The position numbers and the translations under genes are program-made. A stretch of 64,000 nt of DNA from assembly GCA_944386495.1 (NCBI GenBank), contig CALXBE010000004.1:62001-126000 (forward strand), read 5' to 3'. Origin of the DNA: an uncultured Gemmiger sp. (GTDB lineage: Bacteria > Bacillota > Clostridia > Oscillospirales > Ruminococcaceae). This document shows positions 18,408 through 28,570 of the stretch, piece by piece; the stretch's first letter is position 1, and each line of letters begins with the position of its first letter. The notes below the pieces were generated by a model. That model did no database searches. It saw only the letters and a list, made by a program, of their open reading frames with translations, and was not told the DNA's origin.

Positions 18408-18440
18408 GGGTTGTTGTTTCCTTTTTCCGTTGTTTTACCC

Positions 18441-19010
18441 TTACAGATACTTTTTGAAATATTCAAACTCCTGCTGGGCGAAGGGGGTATGCTTCTCGTC
18501 CTTGGCGCTCAGCTTGTGGGGGCAGCCGCAATCGGGCCATTCCACCCCTACAGTGGGGTCATTGTAAGGGATGCCGCCTTCTGCATTGGGATTGTACACA
18601 TCGGTGCATTTATAGCAGAACTCTGCCTCATCACTGAGGACCAGGAAACCGTGGGCAAAGCCTTCGGGGATATAGAACATTTTCTTGTTCTCCTCGCTGA
18701 GGGTCACACCTACCCATTTCCCGTAGGTGGCACTGCCGGGGCGGCAGTCCACTGCTACATCGTAGACCTCGCCCTTGGTCACCCGGACCAGCTTACCCTG
18801 GGTGTTCTCGGTCTGGAAGTGAAGTCCCCGCAGCACTCCCCGGCTGGACTTGGACTGGTTATCCTGAACAAACTCCTTGTCAATACCGGCGGCGGCAAAC
18901 TCTTCCTTATGGTAGGTTTCCATAAAATAACCCCGGGCATCACCAAACACGGTAGGTTCGATGACCATGACACCGGGGATCGCAGTTTCAGTAAAATGAA
19001 ATTTTCCCAT
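18441..19010 (-). CDS. rfbC: dTDP-4-dehydrorhamnose 3,5-epimerase
   Basis: A 189-residue RmlC epimerase converting dTDP-4-keto-6-deoxyglucose to dTDP-4-keto-L-rhamnose. The cupin motifs are present: ETYHKEEF, QSKSSRGVLRGLHFQ with the catalytic His, and FYIPEGFAHGF. GGGAGAG lies before the ATG. It leads the exporter and glycosyltransferase unit, while the other three rml genes sit 7 kb away in a separate unit; a promoter is visible at 19050-19078. Confidence 0.95.
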   Translation of the reverse strand: MGKFHFTETAIPGVMVIEPTVFGDARGYFMETYHKEEFAAAGIDKEFVQDNQSKSSRGVLRGLHFQTENTQGKLVRVTKGEVYDVAVDCRPGSATYGKWVGVTLSEENKKMFYIPEGFAHGFLVLSDEAEFCYKCTDVYNPNAEGGIPYNDPTVGVEWPDCGCPHKLSAKDEKHTPFAQQEFEYFKKYL

Positions 19011-19049
19011 GAGAAATCTCTCCCGTATCTATCAAATATAATTGTTCTT

Positions 19050-19078
19050 ATTGTAACTGATTTCCCCTGATATTGCAA
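19050..19078 (-). promoter_or_regulatory. Sigma-A-like promoter for the rmlC-exporter unit, with inverted repeat
   Basis: On the minus strand TTGCAA, 17 bp, TACAAT lies about 40 bp before the rmlC start. An inverted repeat (TCCCCTGA / TCAGGGGA, 19063-19100) has one arm in the spacer and one upstream of the -35, so a repressor or activator could act here. Confidence 0.65.
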
Positions 19079-19150
19079 TCCTGTCCCGGCTTTCAGGGGA
19101 TTTCTTTTTCAAAAACTGACAATCCTTCCTTTCTTTTGTTGTTTCTTCCC

Positions 19151-19179
19151 TTGACGAACGGATTTTTACCCCCTATAAT
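19151..19179 (+). promoter_or_regulatory. Sigma-A promoter for the cyclo-ligase gene
   Basis: TTGACG, 17 bp, TATAAT: one mismatch from consensus, 53 bp before the start codon at 19232. Confidence 0.82.
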
Positions 19180-19231
19180 AAAGTTGTTTAATTTGTGCTT
19201 TTTTACCCAAGAGGATACGAGAAGATAAGAA

Positions 19232-19792
19232 ATGATGGAAAAAAATCAACTGCGTACCCTGGCGCGTGAGAGGCTGAGCGCGCTTACCCAGGCTCAGTAC
19301 AAGGAAATGGGGCTGTCCATGCTGGAGCAGCTTCGCAGCCTTCCCGAGTATCAGCAGGCCCAGCGGGTGTTCTGCTTTGTAGGAGCAGAGAATGAACCCG
19401 ATACCATCCCCATCCTGAAAGCAGTGGTGGCGGACGGGAAAGCCCTCTGTGTTCCCAAAATTGTGGGAAAGGGCTCCATGATCCCTCTGGAAATCCCCGA
19501 TTTTTCTTCCCTGATGCCGGGGCTGTACGGGATTCCTGAACCCCTTACCGGCCGCGCCCGCGCTGCCGGAGAAATTGACCTGACCATTCTTCCCTGTCTG
19601 GCCTGCTCCCGGTCCGGCCACCGCCTGGGCCATGGCTGGGGCTGTTATGACCGGTTTATCCAGGAGTATCAGGGTCCCAGTCTCGCCCTTTGCCCCTCCG
19701 TTGTTCTCTACGATGAGATCCCTCTGGAGGACCACGACCAGCCGGTCCACCGGATTCTCACCGGTGAAGAGCTTCTCTCCCCCGGCATATAA
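19232..19792 (+). CDS. 5-formyltetrahydrofolate cyclo-ligase
   Basis: A 186-residue enzyme that converts 5-formyl-THF and ATP to 5,10-methenyl-THF. The family landmarks are the basic N-terminal helix, FVGAENEPDT, LCVPKIVG, and the C-terminal ATP-binding signature with HRLGHGWGCYDRF. Full length. AAGAGGATACGAGAAG precedes the ATG, a modest ribosome binding site; ATG 19235 is an equal alternative. It is monocistronic. Confidence 0.93.
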   Translation: MMEKNQLRTLARERLSALTQAQYKEMGLSMLEQLRSLPEYQQAQRVFCFVGAENEPDTIPILKAVVADGKALCVPKIVGKGSMIPLEIPDFSSLMPGLYGIPEPLTGRARAAGEIDLTILPCLACSRSGHRLGHGWGCYDRFIQEYQGPSLALCPSVVLYDEIPLEDHDQPVHRILTGEELLSPGI

Positions 19793-19809
19793 TCGATTTG
19801 CCAACCTGC

Positions 19810-19845
19810 AAGTGCCTTCGGATGCAATGTCCGGAGGCGCTTTTC
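19810..19845 (+). terminator. Rho-independent terminator of the cyclo-ligase gene
   Basis: A 13-bp stem (AAGTGCCTTCGGA / TCCGGAGGCGCTT, one G-U pair) followed by TTTCTTTAT. Confidence 0.85.
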
Positions 19846-19860
19846 TTTATCTTTAGAAGC

Positions 19861-19898
19861 AAAAAGCCCCCCTCACCCAATCAGGGTGAGGGGGGCTT
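19861..19898 (-). terminator. Rho-independent terminator of the butyrate operon
   Basis: A perfect 15-bp stem (AAGCCCCCCTCACCC / GGGTGAGGGGGGCTT) with a 5-nt loop; read on the minus strand it is followed by TTTTTGC. It lies 13 bp behind etfA. Confidence 0.93.
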
Positions 19899-19910
19899 GA
19901 TACTTTGGAA

Positions 19911-21017
19911 TTACTTGGAGGCGTTGACAGCCTTGATCTCAGCGATCATCTGGGGAACGACCTTGAACAGATCCCCTACGATGCCGTAGGTAGCCACACC
20001 GAAGATGGGGGCGGAATCGTTCTTGTTCACAGCGATGATGGTCTCAGAGTCCTGCATACCAGCGGTGTGCTGGATAGCACCGGAGATACCCAGAGCAACA
20101 TAGATCCGGGGATGGACAGTCTTACCGGTCTGGCCAACCTGGTGGTCAGCACTCATCCAGCCTGCATCCACAACGGCACGGGAAGCGCCAACAACGCCGC
20201 CCAGAGCACCAGCCAGCTCCTCAGCCAGGGCAATGCCCTTCTCAGGATCAGCGCTGATACCACGGCCCACGGAAACGATAACATCTGCACCGATCAGGTC
20301 GACCATCTTCTTGGTGGACTTGACGATCTCCAGGATCTGAACCTTGATGTCGTCAGCGGTGAGAGCTACGGGAACTTCCTCAACTACGCACTTCTCAGCA
20401 CCGGCAGCATCGTACTCCTGGGTCTGCATAACGCCGGGACGAACGGTGGACATCTGGGGACGGAACCGGGGGCAGATAATGGTAGCCATCAGGTGACCGC
20501 CGAAAGCGGGACGGGTCATCTTCAGGTTGGTGGTCTCCTCGAACTTGGTGTTCTCCACATCGATGGTGGAGCTGTTCTTCAGGAACTCAATGTACTTGCC
20601 GGTGTCTACATCCAGATGGGTGGCATCGGCAGTCAGACCGGTGTGGAGACGGGCAGCGCAGCGGGGGCCCAGGTCACGGCCAATGTTGGTAGCGCCAATC
20701 AGGAATACCTCAGGCTTCTTCTCCTCAACCAGGTCGCAGATGACCTTGGTGTAAGCGTCGGTGGTGTAATCCTTCAGCAGGGGGCTGTTGGCATACAGAA
20801 CCTTGTCTGCGCCGTAGCCGCCCAGAGCCTTCAGGTAGGAGGGATCTACATTGCTGCCCAGGACCACGCCGCAGAGCTCGGTGCCCAGATCGTCGGCCAG
20901 CTTCCGGCCCTCGCTGAGCAGCTGGTAGCTGATGGACTGCATAACGCCGTCACGCTGCTCGCAGAATACCCATACGCCGCTGAAAGCGGCGGTATCTTTG
21001 CTATTGAATTCAGCCAT
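19911..21017 (-). CDS. etfA: Electron transfer flavoprotein, alpha subunit
   Basis: A 368-residue EtfA. With EtfB and butyryl-CoA dehydrogenase it forms the cytoplasmic bifurcating complex that couples crotonyl-CoA reduction by NADH to ferredoxin reduction. The C-terminal FAD domain shows SVGRGIS, GASRAVVDAGW, GQTGKTVHPRIYVALGISG and AVNKNDSAPIF. It is the last gene of the operon, 18 bp behind etfB and just before the terminator. Confidence 0.95.
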   Translation of the reverse strand: MAEFNSKDTAAFSGVWVFCEQRDGVMQSISYQLLSEGRKLADDLGTELCGVVLGSNVDPSYLKALGGYGADKVLYANSPLLKDYTTDAYTKVICDLVEEKKPEVFLIGATNIGRDLGPRCAARLHTGLTADATHLDVDTGKYIEFLKNSSTIDVENTKFEETTNLKMTRPAFGGHLMATIICPRFRPQMSTVRPGVMQTQEYDAAGAEKCVVEEVPVALTADDIKVQILEIVKSTKKMVDLIGADVIVSVGRGISADPEKGIALAEELAGALGGVVGASRAVVDAGWMSADHQVGQTGKTVHPRIYVALGISGAIQHTAGMQDSETIIAVNKNDSAPIFGVATYGIVGDLFKVVPQMIAEIKAVNASK

Positions 21018-21035
21018 TTTTTTCTCTCCTCTCTA

Positions 21036-21824
21036 TCAAATCAGGTGCTTTGCGTTCAGGATGCCAACCAGAGCGGCAGCGTCCTCAACCATGGTGCCTG
21101 CACCCTTCTGGGGAGGGGTGAAGCTCTTGTAAACATTGGTGGGAGAGCCCAGCAGGCCGATGGTGTCCTTCTCGATGAGGGGATCATCCTTCAGAGCCTC
21201 ATAGTCATACACTTCCATGGGCTTGGAGTAGCACTCGAAAATGCCGCTGACGGACATATAACGGGGCTCGTTCAGCTCCTTCAGGCAGGTAATCAGGCAG
21301 GGGGTCTGAGCCTTCAGGGTCATGTAGCCGTCTTCCAGCATACGCTTGACCACTACGCTGTCACCCTCCAGCTTGATGTCAGCTGCATAAGTAATCTGGG
21401 GCAGGTTCAGCTTCTCAGCGATCTGAGGACCAACCTGAGCGGTGTCACCGTCGATAGCCTGACGGCCGCAGAGAACGATGTCGCCCTTGCCTACGCCAAC
21501 CTTGTTGACGGCAGCAGCCAGGATCTGGCTGGTAGCAAAGGTATCGGAACCGCCGAACTCACGGGCGGAAACCAGAACGGCCTTGTCGGCGCCCCGGGCC
21601 AGCAGCTCACGGAGCATGCCTTCGGCAGGGGGAGGGCCCATGGTAACTACGACAACTTCCACATCGGAGTTGGCGTCCTTCATCTGGAGGGCGCACTCCA
21701 CAGCGGCCAGGTCATCGGGGTTGGTAATGGTAGCCATGGAAGCACGGTCCAGAGTGCCGTTGGCGTTCACTGCCACCTTACCGGAGGTATCGGGAACTTG
21801 TTTTACGCAAACTACTACTTTCAT
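21036..21824 (-). CDS. etfB: Electron transfer flavoprotein, beta subunit
   Basis: A 262-residue EtfB starting MKVVVCVKQVPD, the family hallmark, with the AMP/FAD-binding segment VCGRQAIDGDTAQVGPQIAEKL. In butyrogenic clostridia the beta-subunit FAD is the bifurcating site fed by NADH. It lies 13 bp behind bcd, in the order bcd-etfB-etfA that is standard for this pathway. Confidence 0.95.
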   Translation of the reverse strand: MKVVVCVKQVPDTSGKVAVNANGTLDRASMATITNPDDLAAVECALQMKDANSDVEVVVVTMGPPPAEGMLRELLARGADKAVLVSAREFGGSDTFATSQILAAAVNKVGVGKGDIVLCGRQAIDGDTAQVGPQIAEKLNLPQITYAADIKLEGDSVVVKRMLEDGYMTLKAQTPCLITCLKELNEPRYMSVSGIFECYSKPMEVYDYEALKDDPLIEKDTIGLLGSPTNVYKSFTPPQKGAGTMVEDAAALVGILNAKHLI

Positions 21825-21837
21825 TGTTTTAGCCTCC

Positions 21838-23007
<1,170 letters not shown>

Positions 23008-23091
23008 AGAAACATCCTCCGTTTACTTGGTTTGTCTCAGCAAAGTCCCGCCGCCGGTATTTTCCACCGGCAGCGGGCAGAAAAGCTTAGT

Positions 23092-23964
23092 TTACAGGGC
23101 GTCCACAGGGGTCTTGGTGCGGTCGGCATTGTAGACATAGAAGCCCTTGCCGGTCTTGGCACCCAGGTTGCCGCCACGGACCATCTTCCGGATCAGGGGG
23201 CAGGCACGATACTTGCTGTCGCCGGTTTCCTTGTACAGAACATCCATGATGGCCAGGCAGATGTCCAGGCCGATGAAGTCGCCCAGCTCCAGGGGGCCCA
23301 TGGGATGGTTGGCACCCAGCTTCATAGCGGTGTCGATGCCGGCGATGTCGGAAACGCCTTCCATCTTAATGAAGGCAGCCTCGTTGATCATGGGGATAAG
23401 GATCCGGTTGACCACGAAGCCGGCAGCCTCATTCACCTGAACGGGGTTCTTGCCGATCTCAACAGAGATCTTCTTGATGGTCTCAACGGTCTCGGCGGGG
23501 GTGTTCACACCGGCGATGACCTCGATGAGCTTCATACGGTCAGCGGGGTTGAAGAAGTGCATGCCGATCATGGGACGGCTCAGGTCCTTGCCGATCTCGG
23601 TGATGGAGAGGCTGGAGGTGTTGGAAGCGAATACGCACTCGGGCTTGCAGATCTTGTCCAGCTCGCCGAAGGTGGTCTTCTTAACGCCCATATCCTCGAA
23701 AGCAGCTTCCACAACCAGGTCGCAGTCAGCGCACAGGTCTTCCTTCAGGCCGGGGGTGATGGCAGCCAGGATGGCGTCTACCTTCTCCTGGGTCATCTTG
23801 CCCTTTTCAACCAGCTTGGCGTAGCCCTTGGCGATCTTGGCCTTGCCGGCCTCAGCCCACTCCTGCTTGATGTCGCAGAGTGCTACAGTGTAGCCTTCGC
23901 ACTGTGCGAAAGCCTTTGCGATGCCCTGGCCCATGGTGCCGGCGCCGATAACTCCTACTTTCAT
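23092..23964 (-). CDS. hbd: 3-hydroxybutyryl-CoA dehydrogenase
   Basis: A 290-residue NAD(P)-dependent dehydrogenase that reduces acetoacetyl-CoA to 3-hydroxybutyryl-CoA. The N-terminal Rossmann motif is GAGTMGQGIA; the catalytic region reads ASNTSSLSI and GMHFFNPADRMKLIEVI with the catalytic His, and NEAAGFVVNRI follows. Length and motifs are classical for clostridial Hbd. It sits between crt (40 bp upstream) and bcd (84 bp downstream). Confidence 0.95.
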   Translation of the reverse strand: MKVGVIGAGTMGQGIAKAFAQCEGYTVALCDIKQEWAEAGKAKIAKGYAKLVEKGKMTQEKVDAILAAITPGLKEDLCADCDLVVEAAFEDMGVKKTTFGELDKICKPECVFASNTSSLSITEIGKDLSRPMIGMHFFNPADRMKLIEVIAGVNTPAETVETIKKISVEIGKNPVQVNEAAGFVVNRILIPMINEAAFIKMEGVSDIAGIDTAMKLGANHPMGPLELGDFIGLDICLAIMDVLYKETGDSKYRACPLIRKMVRGGNLGAKTGKGFYVYNADRTKTPVDAL

Positions 23965-24004
23965 GGTTATATCCTCCTAAAAATCTTAATTTTACAAACT
24001 GAAA

Positions 24005-24790
24005 TCAGTTGTTGGTGAACACTGCCTTGGGTTTGGGCTTCTCACGGGACAGGAAGCAGGCCATGCCTTCCACCTGGTCGTGGGTCTCGAAGCAGTCGCC
24101 GAACAGCTTTTCCTCGATGACGATGGCCTGGTCCATATCCACCTGCAGGCCCTCGTTCATAGCCTTCTTGCAGTTGCGCACTGCAATGGGAGCGTTCCGG
24201 CTGATCTTGGTAGCCAGCTTGAGAGCGGCTTCCATCAGCTCAGCCTGGGGATAAACAGCATTGACCAGGCCGATCCGGAGCGCTTCCTGAGCATCAATGT
24301 TGAGAGCAGCGTAAACCATCTGCTTGGCCATGCCGGGGCTGACCAGACGGGCCAGACGCTGGGTGCCGCCGAAGCCGGGGGTGATACCCAGGCCCACTTC
24401 AGGCTGACCGAACACAGCATTGTCGGAGCAGATGCGGATGTCGCAGCTCATGGCCAGCTCGTTGCCGCCGCCCAGGGCAAAGCCGTTGATGGCAGCGATA
24501 ACAGGCAGGGGGAAGGTTTCGATCATCCGGAAGATGTCGTTGCCCAGCTTGCCGAAGGCCTCGCCTTCAGCCTTGGTCATGGTGCTCATGCTGCCGATGT
24601 CGGCACCGGCCACGAAGCTCTTGTCTCCTGCACCGGTGAGGACCACGCAGCGGATGGTGTTCTGGTCGATGGCTTCGAAGGTAGCCTTCAGCTCAGCCAA
24701 CACATCGGGATTCAGGGCGTTCAGGGCTTTGGGACGGTCGATGGTAACAACGGCCACAGCGCCCTGGACTTCATACTTTACAAATTCCAT
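24005..24790 (-). CDS. crt: 3-hydroxybutyryl-CoA dehydratase (crotonase)
   Basis: A 261-residue enoyl-CoA hydratase-family enzyme giving crotonyl-CoA. The oxyanion-hole and active-site segments AGADIGSM, NGFALGGGNELAMSCDIRI and FGQPEVGLGITPGFGGTQRL are present, the last with the catalytic Glu. Full length. It lies 75 bp behind thl. Confidence 0.95.
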   Translation of the reverse strand: MEFVKYEVQGAVAVVTIDRPKALNALNPDVLAELKATFEAIDQNTIRCVVLTGAGDKSFVAGADIGSMSTMTKAEGEAFGKLGNDIFRMIETFPLPVIAAINGFALGGGNELAMSCDIRICSDNAVFGQPEVGLGITPGFGGTQRLARLVSPGMAKQMVYAALNIDAQEALRIGLVNAVYPQAELMEAALKLATKISRNAPIAVRNCKKAMNEGLQVDMDQAIVIEEKLFGDCFETHDQVEGMACFLSREKPKPKAVFTNN

Positions 24791-24865
24791 GGGAGGTTCC
24801 TCCTTATGTTTTTCTAAAACAGGGGTGCGGCAGGCCTGTTACGGCCTGCCGCAGCCGGAATAGGA

Positions 24866-26044
24866 TCAATCCATCTCCACGATGGTGGCGCAGCCCATGC
24901 CGCCGCCGATGCAGAGGGTAGCCAGGCCCTTCTTGGCTCCACGAGCCTTCATGGCGTAGAGCAGAGTGACCAGGATACGGGCGCCGGAAGCGCCTACGGG
25001 GTGGCCCAGAGCGATAGCACCGCCGTTTACATTGACCTTGGACATATCGAACTTCAGGTCGCGGGCAACAGCCAGGGACTGAGCAGCGAAAGCCTCGTTG
25101 GCCTCGATCAGGTCCATATCGTCAACGGTCAGACCAGCCTTAGCCATGACCTTGTTGGTAGCGGCAACAGGGCCGATACCCATGATGGAGGGCTCAACGC
25201 CAGCCAGAGCGCCGGCCACAACGGTAGCCAGAGGAGTGATACCCAGTTCCTTGGCCTTCTCTTCGCTCATGATGACCAGAGCAGCAGCGCCGTCGTTGAT
25301 GGCGGAGGAGTTGCCGGCGGTGACCATGCCGTCCTTCTTGAAGGCGGGCTTCAGCTTAGCCAGGGTCTCAACGGTGGTGCCTGCACGGGGGCCTTCATCG
25401 GTATCGAACACAACTTCGCCCTTCTTGGTCTTGATGACAACAGGAACGATTTCATCCTTGAAAGCGCCGGACTCAATGGCGGCCACGGCCTTCTGCTGGC
25501 TGGAAGCTGCAAAAGCATCCAGCTCCTCACGAGTCAGACCCCACTGGTCGCAGATGTTCTCAGCAGTGATGCCCATGTGAACATTGTTGCCGCAAGCGTC
25601 CCACAGAGCGTCGTTGACCATGGTGTCAATGATCTTGCCCTCGCCCATACGGTAGCCGTAACGAGCCTTGGGCAGAGCAAAGGGAGCCATATCCATGTTC
25701 TCGGTGCCGCCGGCCACGATGATGTCGGCATCGCCGGCCTTGATCATCTGAGCAGCCATGTTGACGCAGTTCAGACCGGAGCCGCAGACTACATTCACAG
25801 TAACAGCGGGGGTCTCAATGGGCAGACCAGCCTTGAGGGAGGCCTGGCGAGCTACATTCTGGCCCTGACCTGCCTGGATAACACAGCCCATGTACACATG
25901 GTCTACCTGCTCGGGCTTAATGCCTGCACGAGCAATGGCTTCCTTGATGACCACTGCGCCCAGATCGGCTGCAGAGGTGTTGGCCAGAGTGCCGCCAAAC
26001 TTGCCAATGGCGGTACGGCATGCGCTTGCGATAACAACTTTCAT
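24866..26044 (-). CDS. thlA: Acetyl-CoA acetyltransferase (thiolase)
   Basis: A 392-residue biosynthetic thiolase joining two acetyl-CoA into acetoacetyl-CoA, the entry of the butyrate pathway. The nucleophilic Cys is in [22 protein letters not shown] is complete, and the second Cys lies in [16 protein letters not shown] lies before the ATG. It opens the thl-crt-hbd-bcd-etfBA series; coaD lies 88 bp upstream on the same strand. Confidence 0.96.
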   Translation of the reverse strand: MKVVIASACRTAIGKFGGTLANTSAADLGAVVIKEAIARAGIKPEQVDHVYMGCVIQAGQGQNVARQASLKAGLPIETPAVTVNVVCGSGLNCVNMAAQMIKAGDADIIVAGGTENMDMAPFALPKARYGYRMGEGKIIDTMVNDALWDACGNNVHMGITAENICDQWGLTREELDAFAASSQQKAVAAIESGAFKDEIVPVVIKTKKGEVVFDTDEGPRAGTTVETLAKLKPAFKKDGMVTAGNSSAINDGAAALVIMSEEKAKELGITPLATVVAGALAGVEPSIMGIGPVAATNKVMAKAGLTVDDMDLIEANEAFAAQSLAVARDLKFDMSKVNVNGGAIALGHPVGASGARILVTLLYAMKARGAKKGLATLCIGGGMGCATIVEMD

Positions 26045-26132
26045 ACTGAATAGCCTCCTTCAAGTGATTGCTAATCGAAAACAATTTTATTTATTGGAAC
26101 ACCGCCGCTTTCCGGCAGACGGTGCTGCAAAC

Positions 26133-26630
26133 TTATTCTTCCTCCCGGTGGAGGGCGTCCATTTTTTCCTTCATCCGCCGTGCCACCAGGTCAGGGACGA
26201 ACCTGGATACATCGCTCCCGTAGAAAGCCGCCTCCTTGGCGATGGTGCTGGAGAGATATGCATACTCCAGGCTGGTGGTGAAGAACATGGTGTCCACCTG
26301 GGGGTCAATGATGTGGTTGGTCTGGGCGATCTGCATTTCGCTTTCGAAATCAGTTACTGCCCGAAGCCCCCGGATAATGACGGTGGCGCCGTTATCCCGG
26401 GCGAAATCCACGGTCAGCCCGGTAAAGCTCTTGACCTCCACATTGGGCAGGTCCCGGACACATTCCCGGATCAGCTCCACCCTTTCCTCAATGGTAAAGA
26501 GGGGGTCCTTTGCCCGGTTGATGAGCACCCCGATGATCAGCTTGTCCACCACCTTGGCGGCCCGCTGGATAATGTCCAGGTGGCCCCGGGTGACCGGATC
26601 AAAACTGCCGGGATAGATAGCGACGGTCAT
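26133..26630 (-). CDS. coaD: Pantetheine-phosphate adenylyltransferase
   Basis: A 165-residue nucleotidyltransferase, the penultimate step of coenzyme A synthesis. It has the nucleotide-binding [10 protein letters not shown] (a T/HxGH motif), [12 protein letters not shown] and the C-terminal [11 protein letters not shown] 26630 gives the canonical start MTVAIYPGS; ten extra residues from 26660 are not needed. It lies between a minus-strand promoter and thlA, so CoA supply is probably co-transcribed with the CoA-ester pathway, an unusual neighbour since coaD more often follows rsmD. Confidence 0.94.
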   Translation of the reverse strand: MTVAIYPGSFDPVTRGHLDIIQRAAKVVDKLIIGVLINRAKDPLFTIEERVELIRECVRDLPNVEVKSFTGLTVDFARDNGATVIIRGLRAVTDFESEMQIAQTNHIIDPQVDTMFFTTSLEYAYLSSTIAKEAAFYGSDVSRFVPDLVARRMKEKMDALHREEE

Positions 26631-26692
26631 TGCGATTTTCCGGCCTTTCTCTTGAAACACCCTCCCTTTTTGGGAAAAATGCTTCTCACGGT

Positions 26693-26710
26693 TTGTTAAA
26701 AATCAAACAA
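26693..26710. promoter_or_regulatory. Rex-like operator in the coaD leader
   Basis: TTGTTAA-AAAT-CAAACAA compares with the Rex consensus TTGTTAA-N4-TTAACAA at 12 of 14 positions. It lies just downstream of the minus-strand promoter at 26745-26773, where a bound repressor would block elongation. Confidence 0.45.
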
Positions 26711-26744
26711 AGTAGGGTACGACTCCTCCTTGTTTTGTTAATTA

Positions 26745-26773
26745 AGCATATCACATTGTCAAATTCTTGTCAA
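26745..26773 (-). promoter_or_regulatory. Sigma-A promoter for coaD and the butyrate operon
   Basis: On the minus strand TTGACA, 17 bp, TATGCT. The -10 box abuts the palindrome TTAATTAA and a TTGTTAA half-site (26735-26741). Confidence 0.75.
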
Positions 26774-26854
26774 TGAAAAGGATGTGAATTTTGGAACATT
26801 TGGAAAGATTGTCACTTTGACCAATTTCAGGGGAAAATTTAAATGTCTTTTCAC

Positions 26855-26883
26855 TTGACCCCGGGAATAAAAGAGGCTATATT
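26855..26883 (+). promoter_or_regulatory. Sigma-A promoter for the CoA-transferase gene
   Basis: TTGACC, 17 bp, TATATT, with transcription expected near 26890, inside the Rex-like palindrome. This and the preceding entries account for most of the 343-bp gap between coaD and the CoA-transferase. Confidence 0.7.
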
Positions 26884-26889
26884 TATAAT

Positions 26890-26907
26890 TAGTTAAGAAA
26901 TTAACAT
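26890..26907. promoter_or_regulatory. Rex-like operator at the CoA-transferase start site
   Basis: TAGTTAA-GAAA-TTAACAT is an 18-bp palindrome matching the Rex consensus at 12 of 14 positions, with the conserved GTTAA/TTAAC cores intact. It covers the expected +1 position of the promoter at 26855. Confidence 0.6.
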
Positions 26908-26973
26908 TATATAAAAGGCTATAACACAAGGCCCTCTCCCCCTTTTGGGCGGAAGGGTTCCAGGAGGTTTTTT

Positions 26974-28323
26974 ATGAGCGATTTCAAGGAGATGTATTCC
27001 CAGAAGCTGGTTTCCGCCGAGAAAGCTGCCGCCGTGGTCAATAGCGGCGATTGGGTAGACTACGGCTGGTGTGTCACCACTCCTGTAGCCGTGGACAAGG
27101 CCCTGGCCAAGCGGATGCCCGACCTGTACGATGTAAAGTTCCGGGGCGGTATCCTCATGTGGGTGCCCGAGATCTTCAAGGTGGAGAACCCCGCCGAGCA
27201 TCTGACCTGGAACAGCTGGCACATGGGCGGCATTGAGCGGAAGGCTGTTGCCCAGGGCTTCAGCTTCTATGCTCCCATCCGGTACAGCGAGCTGCCCCGG
27301 TACTACCGTGACAGCCAGGAGCCCCTGGATGTAGCCATCATGCAGGTTGCTCCCATGGATCAGCACGGCTGGTTCAACTTTGGTCCCAGTGCCAGCCATC
27401 TGGCTGCCGCCTGCGAAAAGGCCAAGGTGGTGATCGTTGAGGTCAACGAAAACATTCCCCGCTGCCTGGGCGGCTTTGAAAACGGAATCCACATCAGCCA
27501 GGTAGACATGGTGGTGGAGGGCGAGAATCCCCCCGTAGCCCAGATGGGCGGCGGCGCTGCCCCCAGCGAAGTGGACCAGGCTGTGGCCCGGCTCATCGTC
27601 AACGAGATCCCCAACGGTGCCTGCCTCCAGCTGGGTATTGGCGGTATGCCCAACGCCGTTGGCAGCCTGATTGCCCAGAGTGACCTGAAGGACCTGGGTG
27701 TTCACACCGAGATGTATGTGGATGCTTTTGTGGACATTGCCATGGCCGGCAAGATCAACGGCAGCAAGAAAGCCATTGACCAGGGTCGTCAGGTATACGC
27801 CTTCGGCGCCGGCACCCAGAAGCTGTATGACTATCTGAACAACAACCCCCAGTGCATGAGCGCTCCCGTGGACTACACCAACGACATCCGGAGCATCTCT
27901 GCCCTGGACAACTTTATGAGCATCAACAACGCCGTTGATGTGGACCTGTTCGGTCAGGTCAACGCCGAGAGTGCCGGTATCAAGAACATTTCCGGCGCCG
28001 GCGGACAGCTGGACTTTGTGCTGGGCGCTTATCTGTCCAAGGGCGGCAAGAGCTTCATCTGCTGCAGCTCCACCTTCCAGGACAAGAAGACCGGCCAGCT
28101 GGTAAGCCGCATCCGTCCCACCCTGGCCAACGGCAGCATTGTCACCGACACCCGTGCCAACATCCATTACCTGGTCACCGAGTACGGCATTGTCAATCTG
28201 AAGGGCCTGCCCACCTGGCAGAAGTGTGAGAAAATCATCAGTGTGGCTCACCCCGATTTCCGGGAGCAGCTGATTGCTGATGCTGAGAAAATGAACATCT
28301 GGAAGCGGAGCAACAAGCGCTGA
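26974..28323 (+). CDS. but: Butyryl-CoA:acetate CoA-transferase
   Basis: A 449-residue family I CoA-transferase that would release butyrate by passing CoA to acetate, the terminal step in many gut butyrate producers. The catalytic glutamate lies in [11 protein letters not shown]. The But signature segments [18 protein letters not shown] and SGAGGQLDF are present. The related 4-hydroxybutyrate CoA-transferases share the fold; the divergent butyrate operon favours But. CCAGGAGG lies before the ATG and a strong terminator follows. Confidence 0.85.
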   Translation: MSDFKEMYSQKLVSAEKAAAVVNSGDWVDYGWCVTTPVAVDKALAKRMPDLYDVKFRGGILMWVPEIFKVENPAEHLTWNSWHMGGIERKAVAQGFSFYAPIRYSELPRYYRDSQEPLDVAIMQVAPMDQHGWFNFGPSASHLAAACEKAKVVIVEVNENIPRCLGGFENGIHISQVDMVVEGENPPVAQMGGGAAPSEVDQAVARLIVNEIPNGACLQLGIGGMPNAVGSLIAQSDLKDLGVHTEMYVDAFVDIAMAGKINGSKKAIDQGRQVYAFGAGTQKLYDYLNNNPQCMSAPVDYTNDIRSISALDNFMSINNAVDVDLFGQVNAESAGIKNISGAGGQLDFVLGAYLSKGGKSFICCSSTFQDKKTGQLVSRIRPTLANGSIVTDTRANIHYLVTEYGIVNLKGLPTWQKCEKIISVAHPDFREQLIADAEKMNIWKRSNKR

Positions 28324-28332
28324 TTCTTCCTC

Positions 28333-28368
28333 TCCCGCCTTTCCCCCTCCGGGAAGGCGGGATTTTTT
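28333..28368 (+). terminator. Rho-independent terminator of the CoA-transferase gene
   Basis: TCCCGCCTTTCCC pairs with GGGAAGGCGGGA (one bulged base), followed by TTTTTTG, 10 bp after the stop. Confidence 0.92.
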
Positions 28369-28414
28369 GTTGTTCCTTCCCGAATCACTTCCCGCAGCGC
28401 CCCCGGCCCCCTAC

Positions 28415-28443
28415 TTGACTTTCATATTATAAAGTGGTATTCT
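28415..28443 (+). promoter_or_regulatory. Sigma-A promoter for the cation/proton antiporter
   Basis: TTGACT, 17 bp, TATTCT; transcription should start near 28450, leaving a 120-nt untranslated leader. Confidence 0.72.
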
Positions 28444-28449
28444 AGGAGC

Positions 28450-28570
28450 CGCTGTTCTGAAGGGGCATGGCTGTCCGGTCAGAACAGTTCTTGTTTGGCC
28501 CTGGCGGAGGCTCTGCCGGGCTGATTTTTAAGGATGTGTATATTTTACAGAGAGAGAGGTTAATGTCGCT
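28450..28570 (+). promoter_or_regulatory. Structured 5' leader, possible riboswitch or attenuator
   Basis: The leader can fold into a stem between CTGTTCTGA and TCAGAACAG, and a second hairpin, GCCCTGGC with GCCGGGC, that is followed by GATTTTT, a terminator-like end. AGAGAGAGGT near the start codon is the ribosome binding site. This sensor-then-terminator layout suits ion-responsive control of an antiporter, but I cannot match it to a known class. Confidence 0.4.
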
